Assembly: GCA_037355855.1 (NCBI GenBank)
Contig: CM074766.1
Span: 744,001-808,000, forward strand
Direction: 5' to 3'
Length of the DNA: 64,000 bases
Origin: Pseudo-nitzschia pungens
Lineage: Eukaryota > Bacillariophyta > Bacillariophyceae > Bacillariales > Bacillariaceae
Every line of letters starts with the position of its first letter. The first letter of the stretch is position 1. Under the pieces are notes generated by a model. It worked only from the letters and a program-made list of their open reading frames with translations, was not told where the DNA came from and did not search any database. Shown piece by piece: positions 33,776-43,928 of the stretch. The translations under genes and the position numbers were made by a program.

Positions 33776-35734
33776 ATGGACCCGAACTTCTCAAAGCAAG
33801 TACAAAGATCTACGGATCCAATTGATCTATACGTCCAGCTCCAGAAGGAGAAACAGCAGCAGCAAAATGGATCGGGAGGTAATAATAATGGAAATACTTC
33901 TACGCAGCACGACAATGTTTCGTTCTCCCAACCCTCTTCCTTTTCGGGGATGAACGCGCTTGGTTCCATGTCCCACGTTGGTTCTTTTGCAAACATGGGG
34001 TCGTTTTCCGATACGAGCAACGGGAACGTGTCAATGGTGTTATCACAGGGCGCTTCTACCGGACCAATGAACGGCATGAATAATCAGTCCTGGGGCAATA
34101 TGAATATGAACAGCATGGGTCTCATGGATCAGGCGATGCACTCGAGTCTTCCAATGAGGAATGCTTCTTTCAACCCAATAATTGGCACGAACAACAACAG
34201 CAGCATCCAAAACAACCGTAGGTCTCTTAGTGCGGAGATGGGAATGAGCCTGGCAGATAGTCGGAGGCCAAACAATCATTTTGCGCGAATGGCGGATTGC
34301 GTCGGAAGTTCCTTCCACGACAGCGGCAACACGGGAAACTCGTTTTGCAACAACGCTCATTTCCCCCTACCAGAAGGAATCGGCTCTTCTGGAGGATTCG
34401 GAGGCGGAAACCACCACCAGAACAACCAGAACCACGATGCGACGAACTATCAAGGCGGTCTCGTTGGAAGTTCGGATTTCAGCAAGCTGACCACCGAGCA
34501 GCTGCGCGAAATTGTACTGAGGGATTTGGCCGGAACTGGAGGAGAGAGGAGAGTCCCCTCACCTCGTCGTGCGAGCACCGGAACCACTCAGACCGCCGGC
34601 AGTGCGATACACACCGGACTGTTACAGGGCAGCCCGAATCCGTTTTTGAAGAATCTTGGAACGATGAACTACCGAAACCACGTCCTCCCCCTGAGCCTGC
34701 AACAGCACAGTTCCACGACGAAACGACGAAGGAGAAGGACCGACAGCCAGAGCAGCAATGTGAGCGAAGACCAACTGCCACAACAACCCGTGGCCGAGGA
34801 CACCCAGAGCAATCCCCAGGCCTCCACTGGATTCTTTTCGCACGCCACGGAACCCACGGGCTCGAGTTCGAGCTCCAATCCGTCCTTTTCGTTCGGTGGT
34901 GCGGCACAGCACGCCATGCTCGACGAGGAAGAATCCTACATTGCCGCCGAGCACGGAATTCTTGCGCCATGGTCGGCCCGCGCCGCCGGCTTATTCGGGG
35001 ACATGATGGAGCAATCCAACGAGGACGAAAAGGCCCGCAAGGCCGCCCGCAAGAAACCGAAGGACAAACCGAAGCGTCCGCTGAGCGCGTACAACATCTT
35101 CTTCAAGGAAGAGCGGGGCCGGATCTTGGAGAGCAGGGCTGCCGCCAGGGGAGGTTCGAGCGGGGAAGGGGACCAGGACGATGCAGCTTCTTCCGCCGAC
35201 TCGGACGCCTCGGGACAATCCGGCGCAAGCAACAACAACGACATCAACAACATCAATAAATTGGCGGTTCATCGAAAGATTGGGTTCGAATCGCTGGCCA
35301 AGCTGATCGGCCGGCGGTGGCAGCAGCTCGACGCTGACTCCATGGCCGTGTACAAGTCCAAGGCGAGCGTCGACATGGAACGCTACCAACGCGAAATGGA
35401 TGTCTGGAACGCCAAGCACGGCATCACCCGGAAGCGGAGCCCCAAGTCCAACACCGGTGCCTCGCCCAGCAACAAGGTCCGCCGCCGCTCGAGCTGCAAC
35501 GCCAAGATTCTCACCGGACCTTCCTCGTCATCATCCTCCTCGTCGTCGCCACAGCCCGTCCCGTCATTCCCCGAGACGCAGCGCCGCAATTCCACCGGGG
35601 GAACCCTGGACCTGTCGGCGGTGCTCAAGGCACAGGAGATGTTGGGTCGCACCTCGCCCAAGTCGTCCTTTCCGCAGCTGAGAGAGACGCGGTTGCATTC
35701 GGACCTGTTCCAGTTGTCCTCCGAAGAGATCTGA
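33776..35734 (+). CDS. HMG-box protein with an interrupted box
   Basis: From the first in-frame ATG the frame gives 652 aa; an upstream extension is open but lacks ATG. Residues 1-420 are Asn/Ser/Gly/Met-rich and probably disordered, with one short helical patch (SKLTTEQLREIVLRDLAG). The HMG box starts at KPKDKPKRPLSAYNIFFKEERGRIL (residue about 425). An Asp/Ser/Asn-rich insert of about 55 residues follows. The box then resumes with HRKIGFESLAKLIGRRWQQL and AVYKSKASVDMERYQREM. HMG boxes bind the DNA minor groove in the nucleus. The C-terminus is basic and Ser-rich. GC content rises over the box, unlike the spacers. Confidence 0.85.
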   Translation: MDPNFSKQVQRSTDPIDLYVQLQKEKQQQQNGSGGNNNGNTSTQHDNVSFSQPSSFSGMNALGSMSHVGSFANMGSFSDTSNGNVSMVLSQGASTGPMNGMNNQSWGNMNMNSMGLMDQAMHSSLPMRNASFNPIIGTNNNSSIQNNRRSLSAEMGMSLADSRRPNNHFARMADCVGSSFHDSGNTGNSFCNNAHFPLPEGIGSSGGFGGGNHHQNNQNHDATNYQGGLVGSSDFSKLTTEQLREIVLRDLAGTGGERRVPSPRRASTGTTQTAGSAIHTGLLQGSPNPFLKNLGTMNYRNHVLPLSLQQHSSTTKRRRRRTDSQSSNVSEDQLPQQPVAEDTQSNPQASTGFFSHATEPTGSSSSSNPSFSFGGAAQHAMLDEEESYIAAEHGILAPWSARAAGLFGDMMEQSNEDEKARKAARKKPKDKPKRPLSAYNIFFKEERGRILESRAAARGGSSGEGDQDDAASSADSDASGQSGASNNNDINNINKLAVHRKIGFESLAKLIGRRWQQLDADSMAVYKSKASVDMERYQREMDVWNAKHGITRKRSPKSNTGASPSNKVRRRSSCNAKILTGPSSSSSSSSSPQPVPSFPETQRRNSTGGTLDLSAVLKAQEMLGRTSPKSSFPQLRETRLHSDLFQLSSEEI

Positions 35735-36512
35735 CCCAGCGCAAGGCAGACGAGCTACTGAACACAAGACAAATGCCAGTGATTGGCATCGTTCCCGATC
35801 TACGTTCTATCTTTTCTTTTTTTTAATACGTCGTTGTTGCGCATTTATTTCGACTCTGTTGGAGTTCTGCGATGTATAATATATATATATATATATTCCA
35901 TATTTACTACAATATTTGTTATTACTAAAATAATAATACAAGCTTACATGGTCACAACATATCAATATTATTATGATAGTAATCTATGTTCTAAATTAAG
36001 GCCATGGTTTTCGATAGACGCACCTCATAACATGACTCGAAGGTAATTCGGTGTTCATGGTTCCAGGGCATGAAACACAGAACATCCATTTCGAAGTGCA
36101 CCTCTCCATGGAACTCCCATACCGAAACTCATCCTACAGTGCAGTAATGCGTTTCTTCTCACCATGAAATCCCACTCACTGCGCTGCACGGTACAATCTT
36201 TCTCTCGAGATCTTCGGGCACGGTACCTCGATTTGTGCTTTTTGTTTGCTTGCTTGTTTGTAGTCTGGGGAGTTCTTTCGCATGCGCATTCCGTTGGATT
36301 GCATTCCCACCCACCGGGTTCGAGGCGACTTTCTTCCAGAATAATATTTCACCAAGACTTGTTTCGCACGCTGGTCTTTCTATCGTGCTTTTTATCGTGG
36401 TCCTCTCTCTCTCTCTCTCTCTCTCTCTGGCACCTCCTCACACCACGCGCGCCGTATTGTGCTCTACCATGCCATGCCATGCCATGCCATGCCACGCATC
36501 TGCTCGATAGCA
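35735..36512. other. Convergent spacer with microsatellites
   Basis: It holds an AT dinucleotide run (35878-35896), a CT run (36403-36428) and an ATGCC pentamer run (36469-36493). It separates the HMG-box gene from the roadblock-like gene; both 3' ends face it. No gene is supported. Confidence 0.6.
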
Positions 36513-36860
36513 TTATACGCCCTTGGTTTGCACTAGGTACACGTGGTGCTGGTCCCGGGCAATCACGTACCGCACGGTGGCCAGGTTGACGGTCATGCGG
36601 TGCAAACCGGAACCGGAGGGGACCAGCGGCGTCGCCTCGACCAGCATGGCGTAGAGCGTGGGAGCGTCCCGGACGAGGGCACTTCCGCTCGCCGCAATGG
36701 CGGCGGCCGAAGACGATCTCACGAGCCTCCCGTGCAGGTCCAGGATCGCCCAGGCCTGCTGGCCCGGAATCGGGGAGGTTTCCGGATCCAGGGCCGGCAG
36801 GGGATGCTGCTGCTGCAGTTGTTGCTGTTGTGCGGGATTGTGGGGTTGGATGGACGCCAT
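36513..36860 (-). CDS. Small roadblock/LAMTOR4-like protein
   Basis: An ATG-started frame of 115 aa. After a Gln-rich N-terminus it shows an alternating strand-helix pattern: AWAILDLHGRLVRSSS, then an Ala-rich segment, then APTLYAMLVEATPLV, and then LHRMTVNLATVRYVIARDQHHVYLVQTK. This order and length resemble the roadblock/LC7 fold, particularly LAMTOR4 of the lysosomal Ragulator complex. The resemblance is by pattern only. If right, it would be a scaffold subunit for nutrient signalling on endomembranes. The longer overlapping frame on the same strand (36349-37383) is judged spurious. Confidence 0.5.
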   Translation of the reverse strand: MASIQPHNPAQQQQLQQQHPLPALDPETSPIPGQQAWAILDLHGRLVRSSSAAAIAASGSALVRDAPTLYAMLVEATPLVPSGSGLHRMTVNLATVRYVIARDQHHVYLVQTKGV

Positions 36861-38136
36861 GGCGGGTGCGGAGCGGTGGTTCGCGGGGGAATGTGGTCGG
36901 GAGGGGATTCTTCTGGATCTGCGGATCGGATCTTATCGGATCGGATTGGTTAGTACGTAAGATGACGGTATGTTGGGTCGGTTGGGTTCCTGTCGGCCAT
37001 CTTGTCTCTGCCGTTCGATGTCGAATTACGGTTGTCGGGGAGATGGAGGCCGAGATGATAAGACAGTCGAATTGGTCGGATGGCCAAACAACGTCAATGT
37101 CTCTTTTCGGCGATGTGTTCGCGGAAAGGGCCTCTTTCGGCGTGTTATCATTGGGTTCCAGGGACAGTACGAACCATGTAACGGTGGAACGGGGTTCGAT
37201 GAGTGTACCAGTGCTTTCGGTACCGCATTGCGGGGAAATTTCCTCGCCGTTTCTAGAACGACCTTTTCTCTTACTTAAGGATCCGAAGTTGAAGTAGATG
37301 AAAGGTAGGCACGAGCTAGGGATTGGAGGAGGAGGTGCACAACAGAATGCGAGACCCCGTTTCCATCTACGGTAAGTTATCATTAGAGTAACTTACATAG
37401 TAAACCTTACCATTCTAACCTTACTGTCAATATGTGTAACGGTATGCAACATAATGCGTGAGGCGCAAGTAAACCTTACAGAAAGAGTACTACGTAAACC
37501 TTACTCGTACGCGTAGAAGTTTCAAGTAAGGTTACGTGTAAGGTTACTACGCGCTCGTAACCTTCCCCATGATCTGGACTAGTTGGATTCTTTCTAGATC
37601 CCGTCGGATCGAATGAATCAATCTCGACATTCATTATCTATCTCAACAATCTCAACAACCATCGTTTTCATTCGTCGGACAGCGTGGTGGGTTGTTCCAT
37701 TCGAACCATAACGAAAGACGACGTCGTCATCCGCCTTCAGCCTTCGTACGGTACAGTACCAGTACTTTCTCCAAGTTGCAACCGAAAGGAATGAATGATG
37801 TGTTATAGTCATCATTCCGAAAGTTAATCATCGTCTGAAGGGGACGGGCATCCAGCTCCGACGTTTCAAGGAATCAGGAATGCTGGATCTGCCTACTGTT
37901 TCCGGCACAAACGTACTTCGTAGATAATAGAGGCAAGGACCAGAGCCTTTCACGGAGATCTGACTGTTAATACACGCACCGAGGGCAGCAAGCGATTGTC
38001 GGAGAGTCCGATACGCCGTTCGAACCCGGGAATAATTTGATCCGCGTTCTGTTGAACAATACCACTACAGTACACCCGAGCGCAGTCGTGAGACACTGAG
38101 TGACCAAAGTGCATTGAACACTAAAAGCCAAACACG
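36861..38136. other. Divergent spacer between two genes
   Basis: It lies between the divergently transcribed roadblock-like and Ycf34 genes and should contain both promoters. AACCTTAC/GTAAGGTT words cluster at 37400-37560. No further gene is supported. Confidence 0.5.
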
Positions 38137-38787
38137 ATGTATTTCCTACGGATCACATCCCCCAGAAACGCAGGCTTCCGCGCAATGGCACTGGCTTTGT
38201 GTTTCGCTGGTTTCGGCTGGTGGCTCGGAGCGGAAGCCCTCCGGCCGAACCTACCGTGGCGTTACCAACAGCAACACCAACAACGTACCAAAACTGAAAC
38301 GAAAACGAAAACGAAAACGCTGCAGATACCAGCAATAACAATAACACCGACATCGGTGCGCGGCCAACAGCAACGGCACGGCCTCGGCATGTGCATCTGC
38401 GTCGATTGCCAGTGGGTGACCTCCTGCAAGGCGTACCACTTTGTGGAGACCAAGCACCAGCAACCCCACATGTCCGAAACGCCCACGTTTTTGCCCCGGG
38501 AGGGATCCCCCACCATCCAGGTCAACATTCGGACCGAGCCCCGCGACAAGGTGTGGCTCTGGAAGGACCAGGCAGCCAAGAAAAACACTTCCGCTGCGGC
38601 TTTGTCTTCCCCCGCCCCCGGGGAGTCGTCGGGGGGAACGGCGATCGAATCGGTGGTGACCAACACCACCACGACCATCGAATACGACGTGGTGGCGTGC
38701 GAGGATTTCGTCCTCGACAAGGGCTGCTGGGTCCGAAACATGCCGGACGAAATCAAAAAGGTCAACCCGGACTTTGTGCCCACCTAG
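38137..38787 (+). CDS. ycf34: Nuclear-encoded, plastid-targeted Ycf34
   Basis: A single frame of 216 aa from an ATG. Residues 1-34 form a signal peptide (AMALALCFAGFGWWLG), followed at the presumed cleavage site by GAEALRPNLPWR. This resembles the ASAFAP motif of secondary plastids with Leu in the key place, and a basic Thr/Lys transit-like stretch follows. From residue 84 the Ycf34 domain is clear: MCICVDCQWVTSC with four Cys, then YHFVE, SETPTFLP and IEYDVVACEDFV. In cyanobacteria Ycf34 binds an iron-sulphur cluster and supports photosynthetic electron flow. A Lys/Ala/Ser-rich insert of about 30 residues splits the domain. The gene sits in plastid genomes of red algae, so a move to the nucleus is inferred. 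Confidence 0.85.
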   Translation: MYFLRITSPRNAGFRAMALALCFAGFGWWLGAEALRPNLPWRYQQQHQQRTKTETKTKTKTLQIPAITITPTSVRGQQQRHGLGMCICVDCQWVTSCKAYHFVETKHQQPHMSETPTFLPREGSPTIQVNIRTEPRDKVWLWKDQAAKKNTSAAALSSPAPGESSGGTAIESVVTNTTTTIEYDVVACEDFVLDKGCWVRNMPDEIKKVNPDFVPT

Positions 38788-39651
38788 TATTATGCGTAGT
38801 TCCAGAGGAATGGGATGCAATGAAAGGAAATGCGTCGAAACGCATCGAAATTTTGGCCGCGATTGTCGATTCACGAATAACCATCCGTGGAGGGAGACCG
38901 ATCTCCGGTGGATCGCAGGGCTCGATCCAAGGATCGGACGGGTGGCGAGAGAAAGCAACGACGGAGTGCATCCATCCATCCTCTCGGTAGGAACGATCAA
39001 CGAAAATTCAATCCGCCTTGCAACCGAGGCAAACAAGTAGAATCCAACGAAAGATAGATCCGATGGTCCAGCCTCTCCCTCCAGCGCAAAGCATTCCACC
39101 CCGATTCGACGCATGCATCAACACGCAGTCACCCTTTGTTTTTCATCCCGAGCAAACGTCGTTCCACTGAGACTGTCATTACAAATACCCAGTTCCGTCT
39201 GAATGAAGTTACTCGCCACACACCGAACGAAGTGTTCCGAAATAAATCGGAAACAGTTTTGTCATTTCGCGGTTGACAGTATAGAACGAAACTGTGATTA
39301 GGATGAAACGAGCTCGAGTTAGATACACACAACATGCAAGCGATCGTTACGTCAAAGAGGCAAGCAGCAACGGGAATAGTGCAAACAGAATTCGTAATTA
39401 CATGACAAAAATCATTGAACACCACTAATATAATAGTATATAACAGTGTCACTATAATATTATACATGCTGTAACAGTGTCACTATAATATTATACATGC
39501 TGTAATGCATACAGTTTTGCAAAACCCAAAAACTCGAAGGAAAAAAATACATCTCGCCGGTCCCGGAGTCCGATCGGTTTCAAAATCGAGGAAAACGGAA
39601 GCAAATCGTGCCCGTCCCCGTACGTCCGTGCTCGTGCGTCCCTCGCGATGG
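38788..39651. other. Spacer with a 31-bp duplication
   Basis: No supported gene. Both flanking genes end here (convergent). A tandem 31-bp repeat lies at 39441-39502. Confidence 0.5.
39441..39502. repeat. 31-bp tandem duplication
   Basis: Two identical copies of a unit beginning TAACAGTGTCACTATAATAT, at 39441-39471 and 39472-39502. Confidence 0.9.
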
Positions 39652-40982
39652 TCACGGTCGCGGAGGACCGCCGGGGCCGGTGCGTTGCACCCCCGGTCCG
39701 GCCGGGTCGCGAGCGACGACGAAAAACTCACGCCGGCAACACGGACACGGCGTGTCGATGTTGTCGCGGCGAAACAACCTCTGGATGCGGTGGGATGTCG
39801 CACAAGCACCGGCGGTGCGGGGGAGATGGTCGCACCGATGCTGAGCTCCGGGAGTCTCGCGATCGGAAAGAGTCGTCGTTCCCGCCAGCCGATCCCTCCG
39901 CCGGATCTCGGCCCAAAAGGCCCGGACGGCCGCCCCGGTGTACCATTCCAGCATGCAATCGTGGTGGAACACGTGCCGGCACTCCGGATTGGACGACCAG
40001 GTCACGGACTGCTGGGCCTCAAAGGCCTCGAGGCAGATCGCGCATCGCCCGTGGTGGGTCCGCCGGCAGTGAGATTGGTCTTGTTCTTGTTCTTGTTCTT
40101 GGTTCTGGACCCGCGCCTCCCCCGCCGTGTGTCCCGGAAGCGGGACGCGGATGGCCGGGGTGCGATGGTGGCTGCGGATCGATTCGTTGATGAGATTGTC
40201 GTTGTCGTTGTCGTCGTCGTTGTCGTCGTCTTCCGTTTCGTTTGCATCGCTTGGGTCGTCTCCGACGTCGTTCTCCCCCCGCAAATGAATGCTAGTGTTG
40301 CCCTTGCATTTCAATGTCTCCAACGCTCGGAGAGATCCCCCCATTCACTTCCTTTTCACCATCGGATGTTATTATTCTCACAGCACAAGAATCTATGGAA
40401 GACCCCTCGGATGCTGTATCTTCCTCCTCGGCGTCGTAGTTGTCGTCTAGAACATCGGACTTGGAAAGAACCTATTTTAGTTCCGAATCAAGGCGGCGAA
40501 AGGGTCAGCGCAAAACCGAATGATTCTACGGATATCGATTCGAAAAATCGGTGCAACGAGAAAAACGTACGACGGAAACAAACGAACGAACGAACAAACG
40601 AAGCAAACAAGTACTGCAGTGCACTCACCATGGTGTAGTCCTTCATGAGACCGAAGATGTAGATCTCACGGATTGTGTTTGCGAGTTTCGAGGACAAGGC
40701 CTGGCGCTGTGACTCGTCACGCAACCTTCGTTGTCTTCGGTACGTGCTCCAAATCGGTAGAAAGAACAAAAAGAAAAGAGGAAGTATGCACGTGAAAAAG
40801 ACTAAAGCACAGCCCAATTCGCCGGCTTCGCCAGCAACACGTATCACATCGTTCCCATCGTTACCACCAAAAGAATTGTTGGTGGTTGCATTGCTACTAT
40901 TTCCTGACGCATTCCATTGAGGGGGATTTTGGAGCTGGTCGCCGAATGCATGGAACTCGTCCATGCTGTCCAAGGCATTCAT
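39652..40982 (-). CDS. Membrane-anchored RING-H2 protein (putative E3 ligase)
   Basis: The three-exon model is 40982-40629, 40471-40382 and 40302-39652 (364 aa), with introns of 157 and 79 bp, all phase 0. The N-terminus is Asn/Ser-rich and lumenal-looking. One membrane segment follows (ALVFFTCILPLFFLFFLPIW, residues about 57-78), then a basic helix (RRQRRLRDESQRQ) and an acidic Asn/Asp tract. The RING-H2 reads CAICLEAF, CRHVFHHDC and CPCCRREF, with about 50 inserted residues before the last pair. Such TM-RING proteins are abundant in diatoms and usually pass ubiquitin from an E2 to substrates. The 79-bp intron (GTGAGA...TGCAAG) is weak but needed: without it the second block runs into a stop at 40292-40294. 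Confidence 0.65.
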
Positions 40983-42223
40983 ACTGGAGAGGGGAGGAGA
41001 AAATATAATCCGGCTGTGCCGGAACGATTAATTAATTGGATTGCGGTTTGTTTTCAAGGGAGGATCAAGGGGAACAAAAGATGTGTTTGCGGTAAAAATG
41101 CGGCAGTTATTTTTCCGTACTGCGACGTTTGAATCATAATGCAACATGTGCGGTAATACACGATGCCACCGACCGTAAATATGATTTGTTGAAAATTATT
41201 TGTAAGTGTGGTTCTGTGAATGATTGTTCGGGAAAATGCCCTAGTTCTTGTGGACTTTCATATGAATAATTTCCAAATTCTCTCCTAACTGAAGGAAGTT
41301 TATCTACTATCGAAAAAACTCAGTTCATTCGTCCCGAAATCCTGAAACCATCTCATTCTTATCACTAATTCCGGTTCTAAACTTAATGATTAAAGAATCT
41401 TTGTTTTTTAATCAATTAACGACACTGATATGACGTCAAGTACGTGGGCTGTAACGGTAATCCTTAGTTGATACTCAGCACTGTAGACAAAACGTATTTC
41501 TAATTGGGAATGTTTTGACACGTTAGTTCTTCTCAGAATTATATTGTGAGGCGGAAAATAATGAGAAGATCTTAATTTTCTCGTCTTCTGCAATGAAACA
41601 GTGATCCAAAACATTCCCAATTCCCATGTCCCTGTTATTGCTCGAACGGAAGAAGTATTGAAATGTGCGAGGTAAGTTACGTAAGTTACCGTTAGGTAGG
41701 TGTAACTTACCGTCATGACAAGAAGAATTTGCTTTCGTTATGATTTTGACGAACACTATCGAAAAGAAGATAAGAAAAAAATGCCGATGAACTTCTGTTG
41801 TGCGAAGTTATTCCTGGTGATACTGCTACACAAAAATTGCTCGTGTGAAAACTGCGGAATTCATTGCATGACACGATGATTGAAGAACATCGGCGAAATT
41901 CAGCACGTGAAGAGCTTTGTCTGTCGTCGAATACTGCGACGACAACACGACCGATACTCGTAGTCACTATTTCATGAGATTTACGACTGTATTTCATTTC
42001 ATTTCATTTCATTTTATTTTATTTCATTTCATTTTATTTTATTTTATTTTATTTCATTTCATTTTATTTTATTTCATTTCATTTTATTTTATTTTATTTT
42101 ATTTCATTTTATTTCATTTCATTTCAGTTGATTGATTTCCATCTGTGGAGCCAAAATGAATTTGGATGCCTGGATATAGGGCATACTGTTTCAGTATTAG
42201 ACAAAACAGACTGAAAATGTCAC
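40983..42223. other. AT-rich spacer
   Basis: No supported gene; frames at 41408-41997 (minus) lack motifs. GTAAGTTAC words lie at 41667-41710. An ATTTC/ATTTT pentamer repeat ends the region. Confidence 0.5.
41991..42126. repeat. (ATTTC/ATTTT)n pentanucleotide microsatellite
   Basis: About 27 consecutive pentamers of ATTTC and ATTTT in mixed order, directly beyond the 3' end of the FAD-oxidoreductase frame. Confidence 0.95.
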
Positions 42224-43928
42224 TCACATACCATCACACGAGGAACAAGTGGAAGATTCATCATCTGTGTCGTCCTCCCAATCCAAATGCTTGAAAGGGT
42301 TGACTAGGACGCCGCCACCTGAAAGTGAATCGTCTTTAGGGTTGTTTTCGTTCGATTCATTTCGTAGCCACGAACGGCAATCCAATGAATTCGCGACTTT
42401 AGCTGCACTCCGTCGGATTCCCATCAGATTCGCTGCGTCTGGGCCTGTGTTCAAGCTTGACAAACTTCCCACGACCAAAAGGTTCGGACACTGCGATGCA
42501 GACCATTCCAAATCTTCCGATACGCACGGGAACCCGCCCATTGTCTCGATTGGCCAGCGCTTCAACAGATTGCGAATGAGTGGGCTTGCAGAGCAATCGG
42601 GTTGGATACCGCACGCCAACCAAACGGAATCAAATTCGAATTCCTGCCGTGTATTTTCTCTCTGTTTTTCGGCACCATGACAGGATGATACTTCATTTTC
42701 TTTTCTTTCTCGCTGTACAATCGTTATGGAAACTTTCTGGGACTCTGCGCATCGATCTCCACAGCAATCCTTCTTTTCTTCCTCTGAATCATTATTCAGC
42801 ACGATGTCTCCATCTATGCAGAGAAACTGGTCTGAGTTCTTGTTCTGGCGGTCCCGAATATCGTCCATATAAGCGGATGGGACGCTACCTCCCCCTCTAG
42901 CTTGTTTCAGTATCTGGAGCCGTTCTTCGACGGGACGATGATAAAAATCCCCTATCAATCGGTTTGCAGATCGAAAATCAAACCAATTTTCGGAAACGTC
43001 GAAATTTTTTTCTGTGATGGGCCTTCGGCTGCACAGCACTACCTGTTTGGCTTTTGTATATTTTCGCAAAGCGTATTGCGCTGTTTGCACGGCCGTCAAT
43101 CCCCCTCCTACGACCAAGATACTACCGTTCTTGTTCTGACAGGGTTTTTGTTTCAGGTCTTGCCAATGGCAGAGTTTCGATGGTGGTAGCGATTGTAGGG
43201 ATCTTGGTACAATGGGTGTCCCAACGGCGCCCATGGCTAAAATAACGGCTTTCGCAGTGATGGTCAGTCTTGCTTCACCTTCATTGCCGTTTTCATTGTC
43301 AATCGTGACACGAAACTGGTCGATGATGGCATTGATCACAATCATTTTCACCGTTATTCGTATCTTCCACGTGGTCGATGTCGGCGACCTTGCCCCGAAT
43401 ATATTCGTGGGGAAGACGATTTATGAGCTTTTCGTCGCAAAAGTCCCGAAATAGTTTCGAGGACGGGAGATCCCATATGCCGATTTGGGATTCACCGAGA
43501 GGCAACAATTTCTTGTTTCCTTTCAATCCCCCTAGAGAATGGCTTTCCATTAGTTCCTTCTTGTGCCGGCCGGTAGAGTGAGCGTACGCGAAAAGTGAAT
43601 TTACGTCAAAGGCATCAGGATGGGCCTTGACGGGGGAACGCAAATATTCGATTTCCAGCGTGTCGTAATTTTTGTCCCAACAGTGCAACCAATTTGGATC
43701 GGGATCGATGACACAAATACGTTTCTTGTTGCATTTCTTGTTTTTGCCATTCGTTTTAGCCTTTTTATTCAAGACTCGAGTGGACCAATGCGCATCGTTC
43801 AGGTGAATGTTTTCACCGAGAGTGTATGTTTCACTTAGTGCAGATAATGTTGCCAGCCCTGCCGGACCTGCACCGACGATGCAGAAGTCATATTGAATGC
43901 CGTCGTGTGGCTCTTGTTGATCGCCCAT
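42224..43928 (-). pseudogene. FAD/NAD(P)-binding oxidoreductase with frame break
   Basis: Two overlapping frames form one protein. The first, 43928-43299, begins at an ATG and contains the FAD-binding fingerprint IVGAGPAGLATLSAL and LEIEYLRSPVKAHPDAF. The second, 43351-42224, contains KAVILAMGA, a second Rossmann fingerprint ILVVGGGLTAVQTAQYAL and the C-terminal GPDAANLMGIRRSA. The frames overlap at 43299-43351, where no normal intron fits, so a one- or two-base shift is likely: a real lesion, an allele or an assembly error. The layout suggests a flavin-dependent monooxygenase related to the ornithine/lysine hydroxylase type, substrate unknown. At the 3' end the frame stops at GGTATGTGAG, a good splice donor, so a further short exon may exist downstream. 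Confidence 0.7.

Noticed and set aside
34297..35259. Second plus-strand frame inside the HMG-box gene
   Set aside because: Composition is Arg/Glu/Pro-rich without any motif; it arises from the GC-rich coding sequence in another frame.
36349..37383. 344-aa minus-strand frame overlapping the roadblock-like gene
   Set aside because: It runs through microsatellites and the promoter region with no motif; the shorter frame has an ATG and a fold-like pattern.
38001..38040. GTTCGAACCC, resembling a tRNA T-arm
   Set aside because: No acceptor, D or anticodon stem can be drawn around it.
38251..39114. 287-aa minus-strand frame over ycf34
   Set aside because: Antisense to a clearly recognised Ycf34 domain; no motif of its own.
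39505..40638. 377-aa plus-strand frame over the RING gene
   Set aside because: Antisense to the conserved RING cysteines and histidines and contains low-complexity Val runs from the GTC repeat.
42001..42126. Regular ATTTC repeats considered as a CRISPR-like array
   Set aside because: Five-base units without spacers; a plain microsatellite in a eukaryotic genome.
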